From Coleofasciculaceae cyanobacterium (lineage in GTDB: Bacteria > Cyanobacteriota > Cyanobacteriia > Cyanobacteriales > Xenococcaceae), in assembly GCA_036703275.1 (NCBI GenBank), contig DATNPK010000108.1, positions 1 to 64,000 on the forward strand: 64,000 bases of DNA, read 5' to 3'. Both the position numbers and the translations under genes were made by a program. Positions 35,453 through 44,899 of the stretch are shown piece by piece (position 1 is the first letter of the stretch; each line of letters begins with the position of its first letter). The notes under the pieces are model-generated. The model did no database searches. It was not told the origin of the DNA and worked only from the letters and a program-made list of their open reading frames with translations.

Positions 35453-36844
35453 TCAGTAAGCCCTAAGTATTCCTCGATAAGTCTTTGGTTTGGTTTGACT
35501 CGGTTGATGAAGTAGCATACACATTAGCGTACAGATAATCATTGAGAATTGGATAATAGTCACGGCTGACTGAAGGCTAAAAAGAGCCAGAATAGGAAAC
35601 CAGCACATCGGTCTCTCGCTGCGAGTCTCATAGAACCAAAAGAACAGGGATGCCCAAAAAGCCATAAATATACCCACACCCAGCAAACCCTTTTTGTAGA
35701 AAAGATCTCCGAGAATAAAGCTGTGAGAACCGATTCGAGGTGGGTTGAAGACAAAAACGCTTGGTCCGCTTCTAGCTGGTGGTCCTTCCACTTTATGACC
35801 AAAAAATGGCTTTTCGGGAATCTTTTCTAAAGTTGCCTGATAAACTTTGGAGCGTGCTTCAGTCGAACCAGCTCGCGCATCGGCGACTGTTGATGCCGTA
35901 TCCGTGAAGGTAGCGAAAATCATCTCCGTAACGGGGGTAAGGGATAAAGTAGCAAAACTAAAGATGGCTAAGAAAGCGAATACTAGTGCAGTCAATCGCC
36001 ATTTAACCAAAGTTGAGAACAAGCGGATTGATAACGCCACAGGTAAAGCTAGCCAAACTGAGCGAGAACCAATCAAAATTAGTAGAAAGATACAGATTGC
36101 TACTAGTAGGCATGACCAAACACGATTTTTGAGATCTATAGCGATTAGACTTACAAAACCTAAGTATGCCGCTGCTGCTTGGTAGTGACCAAAGAAAAAT
36201 CTAACCCGATCCTCATCATAGAACGCTAGATAGTTTGTCCAACCTTCAACATCTCCTGGGGTAAAGTTGCTTTTGCCTGTCAATATGGCATAAAGATTGC
36301 GTGGTGGATTGTCAATCCATCCTGGAAAGGCAAATTGAAAAATCAGCCAGCCCAATAGCATCTGAATCACGCTAACCGAGCAGGCCCAGGCAACTACTTC
36401 CAGGCGAACTCTAGTATTGTTACTCTGGATATACCAAACTAACAAAGGAATTGAAAACTGAAAAACTGATTTAATTACGTTATTAAGACTAACAACTGAA
36501 TCTGAAGGTATATCTATTGATGGGTAAGCATCCAAAAAGACGAATAATGCATCTATACTTTCGTAAGCATAAAACGCAAATAAAGCAATTACTGCCCAGC
36601 TAGGTCGTTTTAAGCTAAGTTTGCCGTAACGCCACCGTTCATAAACTACAATTCCTAACGCTAGAGATAAAAGTAAGTAGTTAGTAATACCCACTAACCA
36701 CCAGACTGGCAACAAGACGATATTAGCGCAAACCACTTTTTCGGTTGTTGTTAAGCAACTCCAGCGTATAAAAATCCCCGTAAATAGCTTTTCGGGGGGT
36801 GGGTGGGACTGGAAATGATTCTGTTTATTTAAAATTTGATGCAT
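35453..36844 (-). CDS. O-antigen ligase/polymerase-like membrane protein
   Basis: 463 residues with about ten to twelve predicted membrane helices and a large central loop. The loop includes FFFGHYQAAAAYLGFVSLI and, after a helix pair, VEGPPARSGPSVFVF and RIGSHSFILGDLFYKKG. The GSHSF-containing segment before the last helices is the pattern of the Wzy_C/O-antigen-ligase family. It should polymerise repeat units or transfer chains at the outer face of the membrane. It lies next to the Wzc-like gene, the usual partner in Wzy-dependent loci. Confidence 0.85.
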   Translation of the reverse strand: MHQILNKQNHFQSHPPPEKLFTGIFIRWSCLTTTEKVVCANIVLLPVWWLVGITNYLLLSLALGIVVYERWRYGKLSLKRPSWAVIALFAFYAYESIDALFVFLDAYPSIDIPSDSVVSLNNVIKSVFQFSIPLLVWYIQSNNTRVRLEVVAWACSVSVIQMLLGWLIFQFAFPGWIDNPPRNLYAILTGKSNFTPGDVEGWTNYLAFYDEDRVRFFFGHYQAAAAYLGFVSLIAIDLKNRVWSCLLVAICIFLLILIGSRSVWLALPVALSIRLFSTLVKWRLTALVFAFLAIFSFATLSLTPVTEMIFATFTDTASTVADARAGSTEARSKVYQATLEKIPEKPFFGHKVEGPPARSGPSVFVFNPPRIGSHSFILGDLFYKKGLLGVGIFMAFWASLFFWFYETRSERPMCWFPILALFSLQSAVTIIQFSMIICTLMCMLLHQPSQTKPKTYRGILRAY

Positions 36845-36850
36845 AGGTTG

Positions 36851-39091
36851 CTACTGCAAGATCTCGGCAGCAAGAGCTGGTTGTGATTTTAGGTGATATC
36901 CGTAGCGATAATTGCTACTAGAAGAATTAACTTCATTTAAAATCAAGCCTTTGATTTGCGCTTTGCGTAATTTGAGCTGTTCCAAACTATCCATCACTGA
37001 ATGGCGATCGCTTTTTCCTGGTCTGACAACAAACAGTACGTTGTCGATTATCGGAGTCATCAACATCGCTTCACTAGTTAAACTAATAGGGGGAGTATCC
37101 ACCAGGACATAATCGTAATTACCTTCTGCCTGTACTCGCTCGAGATGTTGTTCAAACTGCCCCGTGGCAAAAAATTGAGCTATATCCTCTTTGGGTACTG
37201 CTGGAGCTGGCATTAAATTTAGTCCATGGCTGAGGTTAATAGTGGGTTTGATTTTTGTGTAGTCAGTTTTTTGTTGTTTTGGGATGACGCCAAAATGTCT
37301 GCTCAGGCTAGCTCTTTGCAGGTCGGCATCGACAACTAAGACATTGAAACCCAATTTTCTAAGAGCGATCGCTAGTCCTAAAGTGATCGTAGTTTTCCCT
37401 TCACCAGCCGTCGCACTGGTAATCATTACACGATGATTCTTTAAAACTAAAGAATGAAAAGTTGTTGCCAGACGCTCAAACTCTATTACTGTCAAATCGT
37501 TATCTTGCCAATCATCTACTACTTGGCCGTTTTTATATAATGGCAAGTTCTTTGATGGGGGTAAATCAGACGAAAGAGCAGGGTTCAAAAGAGGACGGGA
37601 ATTTACTTCATTACTCTTTGCTTCCTTTAATTGTTGCTCGCAAGTGCTATTGCAGTTCAAATAGGGCTGTTTCAGACGAGCAATACTAAACAAAACTGGA
37701 ATTTCTAACAACATCAAATCTTTAGGACTTAGCAGAGGGGCAGCAGATTCCAAAGACAATAAGAGACTAACGCTAGCAAATATTGAAGCCATTAAACCGC
37801 CAAATAGAATCAGTTTCTTACTGGGTTCTTCTGGTTCTGCATTGAGAATCGGTCCATCGATTAATTGCACATTAGGATAACTGTTAAAATTATCAATTTT
37901 GGCTCGATTGGTTTGAGCAACAATTCCTTTATAGACACCCTCGGCAATGTCGTGTTTTCTTTCTAGTTCAATTAGCTTGGTTTTGTTGGCGGAAATATTA
38001 TTAAGTTCATTAGTTAGTTTATCAATCTGATTTTGAATTTGAATTGTTTGTTGTTGGAATCCTTGACTATTTGTCTGAGAAGCTAGAGACTCGGCAATTA
38101 TATCCAGACGTTTGGTCGAGCCGTTGTTACCTAAGGTGGCATCAATCTCCTGACGACTAACACCAGGAAGTATCTTGCTGATTTTTTGTTCTAGTTCCTG
38201 GGTCAGTTGTTCGCGTTTAAACAAAAGATTTTGTACTTGAGGACTAGAGTCTTTATAGTTACCGCGAGCATCAGATAACTCAATTTCCGTTTGAGCTAAC
38301 TTTTGTCTTGCTTCTTGATATTCTTGATTTTCTGCTAAATTTAGCGATTGGATTGCTTTTTCGGGAGTAGTTTTAAAATAATTAGCGGCAATTTCTGCTC
38401 TAGTTTGACCAGCCTCCGCCTCAGATTGAATAAGAGTCAGCTGGGTTCTAAGTTCATTAATGGAACTGACTAGCTGTTGAGTTTGAGCGTCGCTATCGAC
38501 AATACCTGTAAGATGTCGAAATTCAGCCAGTTCTTGTTCAGCTTTAAGCAGGTTATCTTTAGCTTGTTTAAGCTCTTCTTGAGCAAATTCTTGCCGAAAA
38601 TCAGCATCCGAATAGCGCAATTCATTCAGACGCTGTTGAAAAACTTCTACTAAATTAGTAGCTCTTGCTAAAGCCAATTCCGAACTAGAACCTTGAGTTT
38701 CGACAGAAATAACTGTCGATTGAGGCAGTGGCTCGACAGTAAACAGGTTTTTGAAGCTTTCTAACCCGGGAAAACTTTCTTTTTCAGGATCGTTTGTCCA
38801 AACTTCATTGATTACAGCATCGCTGGTAATGATGGTAGATTGAATTTCTAAAGGGTTTAATTCCTGAGAAAAACCTGTACTACTATCTTTGATACTCCCT
38901 AAAGTACCTAAATCAGCATTTAGATTGCCTCCGGAATTAGGTACGTTGAACTTTGCCTTCGCCGTCCATACTGGAGGAGAAAAATAATCGGCTAATACTG
39001 TTGCTGAAAATACTGTTGCAATTAAAAACATCAGATTGATCGCCAGCAAAGGATTACGATGTCTGCGAATAACATTAAAATTATGATTCAT
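36851..39091 (-). CDS. Wzc-like polysaccharide co-polymerase and tyrosine autokinase
   Basis: 746 residues. The N-terminal Wzz-type domain is bounded by membrane helices at about 18-37 and 428-446, with long coiled-coil stretches between (about 160-400). The cytoplasmic BY-kinase domain has Walker A in SATAGEGKTTITLGLA, Walker A' in VLVVDADLQRASL and Walker B in YDYVLVDTPP. The tail has a small tyrosine cluster, Y728, Y730 and Y732. It controls chain length and export through cycles of autophosphorylation. It is second in the operon. Confidence 0.95.
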   Translation of the reverse strand: MNHNFNVIRRHRNPLLAINLMFLIATVFSATVLADYFSPPVWTAKAKFNVPNSGGNLNADLGTLGSIKDSSTGFSQELNPLEIQSTIITSDAVINEVWTNDPEKESFPGLESFKNLFTVEPLPQSTVISVETQGSSSELALARATNLVEVFQQRLNELRYSDADFRQEFAQEELKQAKDNLLKAEQELAEFRHLTGIVDSDAQTQQLVSSINELRTQLTLIQSEAEAGQTRAEIAANYFKTTPEKAIQSLNLAENQEYQEARQKLAQTEIELSDARGNYKDSSPQVQNLLFKREQLTQELEQKISKILPGVSRQEIDATLGNNGSTKRLDIIAESLASQTNSQGFQQQTIQIQNQIDKLTNELNNISANKTKLIELERKHDIAEGVYKGIVAQTNRAKIDNFNSYPNVQLIDGPILNAEPEEPSKKLILFGGLMASIFASVSLLLSLESAAPLLSPKDLMLLEIPVLFSIARLKQPYLNCNSTCEQQLKEAKSNEVNSRPLLNPALSSDLPPSKNLPLYKNGQVVDDWQDNDLTVIEFERLATTFHSLVLKNHRVMITSATAGEGKTTITLGLAIALRKLGFNVLVVDADLQRASLSRHFGVIPKQQKTDYTKIKPTINLSHGLNLMPAPAVPKEDIAQFFATGQFEQHLERVQAEGNYDYVLVDTPPISLTSEAMLMTPIIDNVLFVVRPGKSDRHSVMDSLEQLKLRKAQIKGLILNEVNSSSSNYRYGYHLKSQPALAAEILQ

Positions 39092-39139
39092 TACTGATCG
39101 AGTAATTTTATTATTTGATACTTCCTTTCATTTATCTAG

Positions 39140-40183
39140 TTATTTAGTTGCGACTGAAGTAAATCGTTGTCCTACACGAGTTAGTCGTCTACGAAAATAA
39201 CCCCGCAATCCAAGACGCAAGATCGCTTTTCCTTCTGAGGGTATCAAGACACAAAGACCACGTCTTAATAGTCTTTCTAAAATATCTCTAGAGCTACGTT
39301 TAATCGCTCTGCTTTCTCGCCACGAGAGCCAAATCACCTGGATCATTTCGATGAAAGAGAAAGTCCCTTGTTGGACTGCTTTTAGGCTGCGATAGTCTGC
39401 GTCTCGCTCTAGGTCAAAGCGATCGCGCAATCCCACTTTTGCTGCCGTTGCATTGATATAATTAGCATTTGATTCACGCTGTTCGAGCAAAAATTGAATG
39501 TTATCAGTACGTGCCTGTAAGTTATTACCATGTATGCGATAAAACATTAGCGGTTCATCAATACAGCCGACTTCACCATAAAAAGGTACTGCTGCCGTCA
39601 GATATGTATCGGCAGCCTCGTTTCTCGTCGTGGGAATCGGCAAAACTTGTTCTAAAATTTGACGACGATAAGCTAATGCTGAAGTTATACTCATGGCATA
39701 TCTACCCCATCGCAATAGTAAGTGGCTAACATCTCCTTGATTATGCGTTTTAGAACCCTTGCCAATAGGAGTGCCGTCGCGATCTACTGCAATCCTCCCA
39801 TGAGATATTTGCACCCATCGGGGATGGGTGCAAAAAGCGCTAACGATTTTCCTCAATTTATCAGGATGATAATAGTCGTCAGCATCAAGAAAACAAATAA
39901 TTTCTCCTTGAGCTTTAGTAATTCCGACGTTAAAAGCTTCACCCTGACCACTATTGGGCTGAAAGATTGCAATTAATTCCTGATAAGATTCAATAACTTC
40001 TCGTGAATTATCAGTCGATCCATCATCAACAACAATCAATTCAAAATGGCGATAGGTTTGTTGTAAAACGCTCTCTATCGCTTCAGCTAGAAAATAACCA
40101 TAGTTGTAATTACCAATAATTACGCTAACCAAAGGGTTTTGCTGGCTCAAGCTAGGCTTAGCCAGTTGAAGTGATTTTATCAT
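39140..40183 (-). CDS. Glycosyltransferase family 2, first gene of the polysaccharide operon
   Basis: About 347 residues from the ATG at 40183 (MIKSLQLAKPSLS); a TTG two codons upstream is the alternative. VSVIIGNYNYGYFLAEAIES and VVDDGSTDNSREVIES form the GT-A nucleotide-binding region, and CFLDADDYYHPDKL the metal-binding motif. A basic amphipathic C-terminus may touch the membrane. A 560-base AT-rich leader precedes it, which marks it as the likely promoter-proximal gene. Confidence 0.9.
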   Translation of the reverse strand: MIKSLQLAKPSLSQQNPLVSVIIGNYNYGYFLAEAIESVLQQTYRHFELIVVDDGSTDNSREVIESYQELIAIFQPNSGQGEAFNVGITKAQGEIICFLDADDYYHPDKLRKIVSAFCTHPRWVQISHGRIAVDRDGTPIGKGSKTHNQGDVSHLLLRWGRYAMSITSALAYRRQILEQVLPIPTTRNEAADTYLTAAVPFYGEVGCIDEPLMFYRIHGNNLQARTDNIQFLLEQRESNANYINATAAKVGLRDRFDLERDADYRSLKAVQQGTFSFIEMIQVIWLSWRESRAIKRSSRDILERLLRRGLCVLIPSEGKAILRLGLRGYFRRRLTRVGQRFTSVATK

Positions 40184-40748
40184 CGTCAAACACTCAAATA
40201 TTGAGTAATGCTGAATAATTAAATGAGTTAATGCTTATTTAAAAATAGACACTATAATTCTACTTCCTAAGATTATTAAAGTTCACTCACTGGTGTCTTC
40301 TCGAATAATCTTCAACAGAAAATCTGTTGCTAAAGTTAGAACTATTAAACTGAATATTTAACTAGGAGTATATGAACGCCAATTCGTTTAAAAATCCAGA
40401 TTAGTGCTTACTATTAATTTGATTTTTTAATAGTGTAATACTCTTGGCTTTGGCGCGTTTTATTTATCTCTACTAAAAGAACAATAAAACATTTTAAAGG
40501 CCATATTTGTGTAACTCGATACTTTTAAAATTATTACTTTGGAACTAATAATTTTGTTTATATTAACATGTTTTTAGTATTGCACACTGTAGATTTAATT
40601 TAATTATTATGAAATATTTCTTATCAAAGTTAATTAGTTAACAGAGCTACTTTCTCACAAAATTTAAAGCTCAAATATGACAAGAAAGTATGCTTTTGCG
40701 ATTTAAACACTGCTCTTTATAGAAGAGATTTTATCTATCTGTGGTATT
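40184..40748. promoter_or_regulatory. AT-rich leader of the exopolysaccharide operon
   Basis: About 560 bases without a credible gene separate the operon from the next upstream gene on the same strand. A short palindrome ACTCAAATATTGAGT lies at 40191-40205, just upstream of the first start codon. No convincing -35/-10 pair stood out among many AT-rich candidates. As the only long gap ahead of roughly 30 kb of closely packed minus-strand genes, it is the natural site for the main promoter. Confidence 0.4.
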
Positions 40749-41156
40749 TTAAGTATTGGATTTTATCTGAGGCTTACGACTCATAGAATAGCTAAATTCA
40801 CTAACAGAAGGGTTAGGAAAATTAGGATTAATCGTGCCAGTTGATTTTTTCCAATCTTCAACAGTAGCCAAAGATACTTTCATGGAACTATCAACCTTAC
40901 GAGAAATTTTTAACCACATTGTTCCATGTTGTTCGCAACAAAAATCTTCAATCCAAGAGCTTCTGTCGAGATATATATTATTTTGAGCTATCAAAAAACT
41001 TGCCTTTTTGCGAGTAATATTGAGATGTTTTTGTACCTCTGATATTTCTTGATAATAAAGATAATGTTTTGGACTTCCCATGCGCCATAATTTTGTATGG
41101 CAATAAGGACAATTGAATTTTTGCTTTGTGCCTTTTCTGCTACGTTTACCTGGCAT
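40749..41156 (-). CDS. Hypothetical protein with CPYC zinc-ribbon-like start
   Basis: 135 residues, basic. KFNCPYCHTKLWRMGSPKH (about 13-31) gives a CxxC pair; a second pair is suggested by FCCEQHG near residue 73-79, so a zinc ribbon is plausible. The ending NPNFPNPSVSEFSYSMSRK looks ordered and conserved. TAGGAG lies about ten bases upstream of the ATG, supporting translation. I do not recognise a named family. A small nucleic-acid-binding protein is a guess. Confidence 0.7.
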   Translation of the reverse strand: MPGKRSRKGTKQKFNCPYCHTKLWRMGSPKHYLYYQEISEVQKHLNITRKKASFLIAQNNIYLDRSSWIEDFCCEQHGTMWLKISRKVDSSMKVSLATVEDWKKSTGTINPNFPNPSVSEFSYSMSRKPQIKSNT

Positions 41157-41806
41157 AGCCTAAATACTCCTAAAGGTATGAATTTTCTATTTACATTGAT
41201 TGATAGGATAGCTTTTATCCACAACAAAAATACTTTTTCGTTATGGTTATTCGGTTGATATTTTGGGAAGATATATGCAAGTAACTTTAGCAATTATCAT
41301 ATCACAAAAATTTTAGATAAGAGATCATATTATGTTTGTTTAATACTATAAAATTTTGTAGTCAAAATTATGCCTTGAAACACCAGCTTAAAGTGTAAAC
41401 AAAAGGAATATTTAACTAGTTAAATTAACTAGTTAATTACATTAATTTTTGCTTATCTGAGATATTAAAAATACAATTACTAGGCTAATAGTTAATTTCT
41501 AAAAATCACCAAGAGAATTGATGCTGTATTTTACCGATCTAAAAAACTGTAACCGGTGAGGTATTTGAAAGACGCAGGCATATTCGAGAAATAAAAGAAT
41601 ATTAAGTGTTATTTTAACGTCGGCAATAGCCTTTGAGAGTGCGATCGCTTATATACAAGAATGGCGAAATACACTTATATTTGTTTTATTTAAGACCAAT
41701 ACACATTCAATAATGTTAAGTAAAAAAAGCAGAGGAAATAGGAAAGGGTATTCAACCACCAAAAATACCAAGTAACATCATTACTCACTTAATCTGTTAG
41801 TTTTGG
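41157..41806. other. 650-base AT-rich gap
   Basis: I see no gene, repeat array or RNA gene here beyond a HIP1-type octamer near 41641 and AT-rich runs such as the TTAACTAGTTAA motifs near 41410-41440. It holds the promoter region of the small zinc-ribbon-like gene and the 3' flank of the DUF3102 gene. Confidence 0.5.
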
Positions 41807-42622
41807 CTATTCAGATAACAATTCAGCTTGCCTGAAAATATCTTCAGCAAACTGAGGATTATCTTGCATTTTCTTGAATAAAATCGTCAAGTTTTTAGGG
41901 CTGCCCTCTACTGCAATACAATTACCAGCATAGATAATCTCAAAGTCCTGAATTCTGTCTTCAATGTATTTTGGACTTTCTTGTTTAATTGCAATAATTC
42001 GGACGCTTTTGTCAAAGTTTCTAGCAACATTTTTTTGAATAACATCAACTTCTGACAATATTTCTTGAGTATCCAATTCTTGAGTATTCAAGTGCGTTAT
42101 ATTACTCGAATTCAATTGGTTTGGTAGATAAGTATCTATCTTAGCTAATTCTTTGTGATGTTTGACAACTAATTTAGCTAGAGAATAAGTAATATTTTCT
42201 CCCTCAGCAGCAAGTTGCAAGGCATATTTTCTAGCACTTTCAGGCGTTGAAGGAGCAGCTAAAACATAGAGTGCAGAAGCAGCAAAATTAAAATGCGTAA
42301 AATTTACGTTTTTGAATTGTTCGCTTACCTGCATAAATTTTGTTGCTGAAGAAATGCTCCAATTGAATTCTGTTTTCAGCCAATTTCTAAACTCCCCATG
42401 TCTTAGTTGTTGTTTGACTTCAGATAGCTTTTGCCCCACCTTTAAAATGTCTTTTGCTGTTTGACGAATTAAGCCTTTAATCTCAGAGGTTTTTTGTTTA
42501 ACGCTAATCTGTGTTTGACGATCAAGAATTTCGTAGTTAAAGTTATACTGGTCAGTAATATTCAACATTTGCTTGTGAGATGACTCAAAGCTTAAATTTT
42601 CTGCTAAGTTTGGCAAATTCAA
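41807..42622 (-). CDS. DUF3102-domain protein
   Basis: 271 residues. The central block (about 47-135) reads IRQTAKDILKVGQKLSEVK, then GEFRNWLKTEFNWSISSATKFMQVSEQF. That block is the DUF3102 signature, seen in cyanobacterial chromosomes, plasmids and phage-like islands, with a helix-turn-helix-like helical layout. The C-terminal 100 residues are charged and helical. A perfect 18-bp inverted repeat lies 24 bases upstream of the ATG and may be its operator. The function is not established. Confidence 0.8.
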   Translation of the reverse strand: MNLPNLAENLSFESSHKQMLNITDQYNFNYEILDRQTQISVKQKTSEIKGLIRQTAKDILKVGQKLSEVKQQLRHGEFRNWLKTEFNWSISSATKFMQVSEQFKNVNFTHFNFAASALYVLAAPSTPESARKYALQLAAEGENITYSLAKLVVKHHKELAKIDTYLPNQLNSSNITHLNTQELDTQEILSEVDVIQKNVARNFDKSVRIIAIKQESPKYIEDRIQDFEIIYAGNCIAVEGSPKNLTILFKKMQDNPQFAEDIFRQAELLSE

Positions 42623-42645
42623 AATAGATACCTCTCAAATAACAA

Positions 42646-42683
42646 AACAACAATATATTTTTAACTAAAAATATATTGTTGTT
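42646..42683. promoter_or_regulatory. Perfect 18-bp inverted repeat upstream of the DUF3102 gene
   Basis: Arms at 42646-42663 and 42666-42683 are exact reverse complements with a two-base centre. The sequence is AT-rich (AACAACAATATATTTTTA per arm). Position 24-60 bases upstream of the start codon suits either an operator for a dimeric repressor or a very stable leader hairpin that would block ribosome entry. Without a U-rich tail, it is not a normal terminator. Confidence 0.75.
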
Positions 42684-42902
42684 CAAAGCTGTTTCATAAT
42701 CAAGATATAAGTTAAATAAAATACTTTAACTATAAAACTTGTATAATTTTATGCTTTTAGTATTGTCGTTACAAAAAGCAATGGCGACTCAAATTTTTAG
42801 ATTTTAGAATTTCTAATCTTAAATTTTAAATACCATAACATACACATAGTATTAAAGAAAGTTTTTTGAGTTACACTTTATAATATCTTTATATTACATT
42901 GG

Positions 42903-43067
42903 CTAGCAATTACTCAAGAAATTTTGGCCGAGCCGATCGACCAAACTTCCACAGCTGAAATTTCAGCCAAGTTCCACAACACTTTAGTTGAAATAATTGT
43001 TGCTGTTGCCAGACGAGTTAACCGAAAACAGATTTTACTTACAGGTGGTTACTGGCACAATAAATAG
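42903..43067 (+). pseudogene. hypF: hypF C-terminal fossil
   Basis: An open stretch of 54 codons reads LAITQEILAEPID, then AEISAKFHNTLVEIIVAV and ILLTGGYWHNK before TAG. HypF proteins carry ISARFHNTL...VLTGGxFQN near their C-terminus, so this is a remnant of the hydrogenase-maturation carbamoyltransferase. The start and more than 600 residues are missing. It runs straight into a groEL fossil. Confidence 0.7.
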
Positions 43068-43244
43068 ACGCAATGTAGTCTTAGAAAATAAATTTGGCGT
43101 ACCGCAAATTATTAATGAGACGAGGCATTGAAAAAGTTACCAATTATTTATTACAGGAAATTGCCGATCGCGCCAGTCCCGTCAATGATTTAAATGCGAT
43201 CGCGAAGCGTGGGCGCAATTTCGGCTGGTAACGATGAAGAATAG
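43066..43244 (+). pseudogene. groL: groEL internal fossil
   Basis: Reading from 43066 gives RRNVVLENKFGVPQIIN, as in GroEL residues about 35-52. A deletion follows, then MRRGIEKVTNYLLQEIADRA and SPVNDLNAIA (GroEL about 115-145). After a frame disruption at a HIP1-like GCGATCGC come ISAGNDEE and a stop. Two deletions and a frame change make it non-functional. Joined to the hypF fossil without a gap, it shows an old junction between unrelated genes. Confidence 0.75.
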
Positions 43245-43389
43245 GCAGAGGGGGGAAAAGGGAAAAGGGAAAACTTACCTTAGTGGAGTGTAATGCCGTG
43301 CGGCTTTAGCCCACGGATATAAACGAGCTAGGTTCGGAACGAGACTAGAGCTAAATTTATTTAGCAGTCCTAAAGGACGACGCGAAGCT

Positions 43390-43455
43390 ATATGCCCTAA
43401 AGGACTAACTTCGTGTCGCGAAGCGGTATCCGTGATAGAGTCCTTTAGGGCATAT
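43390..43455. repeat. Palindromic dispersed element with 17-bp perfect arms
   Basis: ATATGCCCTAAAGGACT at 43390-43406 is repeated in reverse complement at 43439-43455. The interior includes GCGAAGCGGTATCC, which matches in reverse the small insertions at 56346 and 56511. Related pieces lie at 46268-46378. It belongs to a family of short palindromic repeats scattered through the accessory zone. Confidence 0.8.
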
Positions 43456-43703
43456 GAAATATTTATCGATACATTTTTGACATCAAATCTTTATATATCA
43501 AAGGCTCTAGCCATTGTAAAATAGAATTGTCTACAGGTTAAAATGCCGTCGCACCGAAGTGAAAATTTCGGATGAAACAAGCCGACACTTTTGAGGAAAA
43601 AATAGAAAGACAAGAGGTAGCGATAACTCTTTAAACAGCCCAGTAACTGATAAAAATCGATGAATGATTCAGTCAACAGGCCGAGAGCGATCGCGACAAA
43701 GCA

Positions 43704-43931
43704 ATGCAACTATTAGCAGATGCCCGTACTCAACTTAAGTTATCCCAGAAGTTGGGCTACGCCGAAGCCGACGTTGAATATGATGAACTTAAAATCAAGC
43801 TGAAAAACTTAGCCAAGCAACTCAAGGCTGGTGAACATTCCCACCATACCTTTAAGGAGTTGAAAACTAAACTTGCTAATTTCTTTCAACGGATTTCCAA
43901 AGCGAAAAAGCAATCAAACGTTGCAGATTGA
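43704..43931 (+). CDS. Small helical hypothetical protein
   Basis: 75 residues, mostly charged helix (DARTQLKLSQKLGYAEADVE, then KLKNLAKQLKAGEHSHHTF). In-frame coding-like sequence continues a few codons upstream of the ATG (QQAESDRDKA), so this may be the C-terminal remainder of a longer coiled-coil protein. I do not recognise a family. It lies between the groEL fossil and hsp20. Confidence 0.4.
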   Translation: MQLLADARTQLKLSQKLGYAEADVEYDELKIKLKNLAKQLKAGEHSHHTFKELKTKLANFFQRISKAKKQSNVAD

Positions 43932-44125
43932 ATGGATAAAAATACGGAAATTTCAACCTGTTGAGGAGATTAAACTGAACTTGGTTTTCGTGTCATTATT
44001 GTACATTTAATGTTGTAAGCCAGCAACATAACAGATTACTCACTAAAGTCAATTTAACTTCAGAACTCGTTCGACCTCAAACACTAAAAATTGAAAATTA
44101 TTACCTAGTTTAGGAGGTAAATATT

Positions 44126-44143
44126 ATGTCTTTAGTTCGTTAA
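44126..44143 (+). other. Ancestral hspA start with in-frame stop codon
   Basis: ATG TCT TTA GTT CGT TAA follows a good ribosome binding site (TAGGAGG, about 44111-44117). The reading frame continues without another stop into the alpha-crystallin domain, so a single nonsense change separates start and body. A sequencing error is possible and would restore a full-length gene of 145 residues. Confidence 0.85.
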
Positions 44144-44179
44144 CAACCCTTTTCAGAAATCGACAGCTTACAAAAAGAA

Positions 44180-44563
44180 ATGAACCGTTTGTTTAACAAT
44201 ATAACATTAAGGACTACAGACGGATTAACCTCAGATTTTGTCCCTGCTGCCGAAATGTCAGAAACTCCTGAAGAAATCCATCTCAAACTAGAAGTTACAG
44301 GGATGGATGCCAAAGACATCGATATTGAAGTTTCGGCGGAAGCTGTCTCGATCGCTGGAGAACGAAGATCGGAAACTAAAACCGAAGCAAAAGGTATGAC
44401 CAGGAGCGAATTTAGCTATGGTAGCTTCCGTCGTGTCATTCCTTTACCTACTCGCGTAGAAAATAATAACGTCAAAGCTGAATACAAAGACGGGATTCTC
44501 AATCTGACTATACCCAAAGCCGAATCAGAAAAAGATAAAGTCGTCAAAGTCAATATAGGCTGA
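44180..44563 (+). CDS. hspA: Hsp20/alpha-crystallin small heat-shock protein, N-terminus interrupted
   Basis: From the ATG at 44180 the frame gives 127 residues with a full alpha-crystallin domain: PAAEMSETPEEIHLKLEVTG, VSIAGERRSE, SEFSYGSFRRVIPLP and VKAEYKDGILNLTIPKAES. The ancestral start is at 44126, preceded by TAGGAGG, and reads MSLVR-stop-QPFSEIDSLQKEMNRLF in the same frame. Codon 6, tyrosine or similar in relatives, is TAA (44141-44143). The product, if made, needs re-initiation at 44180, which has only a weak AAAAAGAA ahead of it, or readthrough. It may be a young pseudogene. Confidence 0.85.
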   Translation: MNRLFNNITLRTTDGLTSDFVPAAEMSETPEEIHLKLEVTGMDAKDIDIEVSAEAVSIAGERRSETKTEAKGMTRSEFSYGSFRRVIPLPTRVENNNVKAEYKDGILNLTIPKAESEKDKVVKVNIG

Positions 44564-44899
44564 TTTTCTCTCAGGCGATCGACTTGTTCAGTAAATCAAA
44601 ATACGGGTCTTGCACAATTTTGCTGAAACGAAAAACAGGGCGATCGCTACTGATTAAACAGGACACAAAAATCTTCTCTTTAGCAACTCATGATTGGCAC
44701 GTCCACACCTCTGACGCTCTTTGCATCTTGAGTCGATTGACTTGACCTTCAACCTGCCCATTGCTCCATTGATAAGTCACTCCATTCCTGACTGCATCTA
44801 AATCATCTTGTAGTTTGGCAAGCAAAACCAGTAATAGCTCTGATTTTACTTTCCTCGACTTTTTTCAACCATTGTGCTAATTTGTCTGGTTTCTTGGTG

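Noticed and set aside
40991-41293. 100-codon minus-strand frame overlapping the zinc-ribbon-like gene
   Set aside because: Overlaps a better supported gene (40749-41156) that has a ribosome binding site and an ordered sequence; this frame looks random.
43491-43709. 72-codon minus-strand frame near the palindromic repeat
   Set aside because: No recognisable motif and poor start context, in a zone of fossils and repeats.
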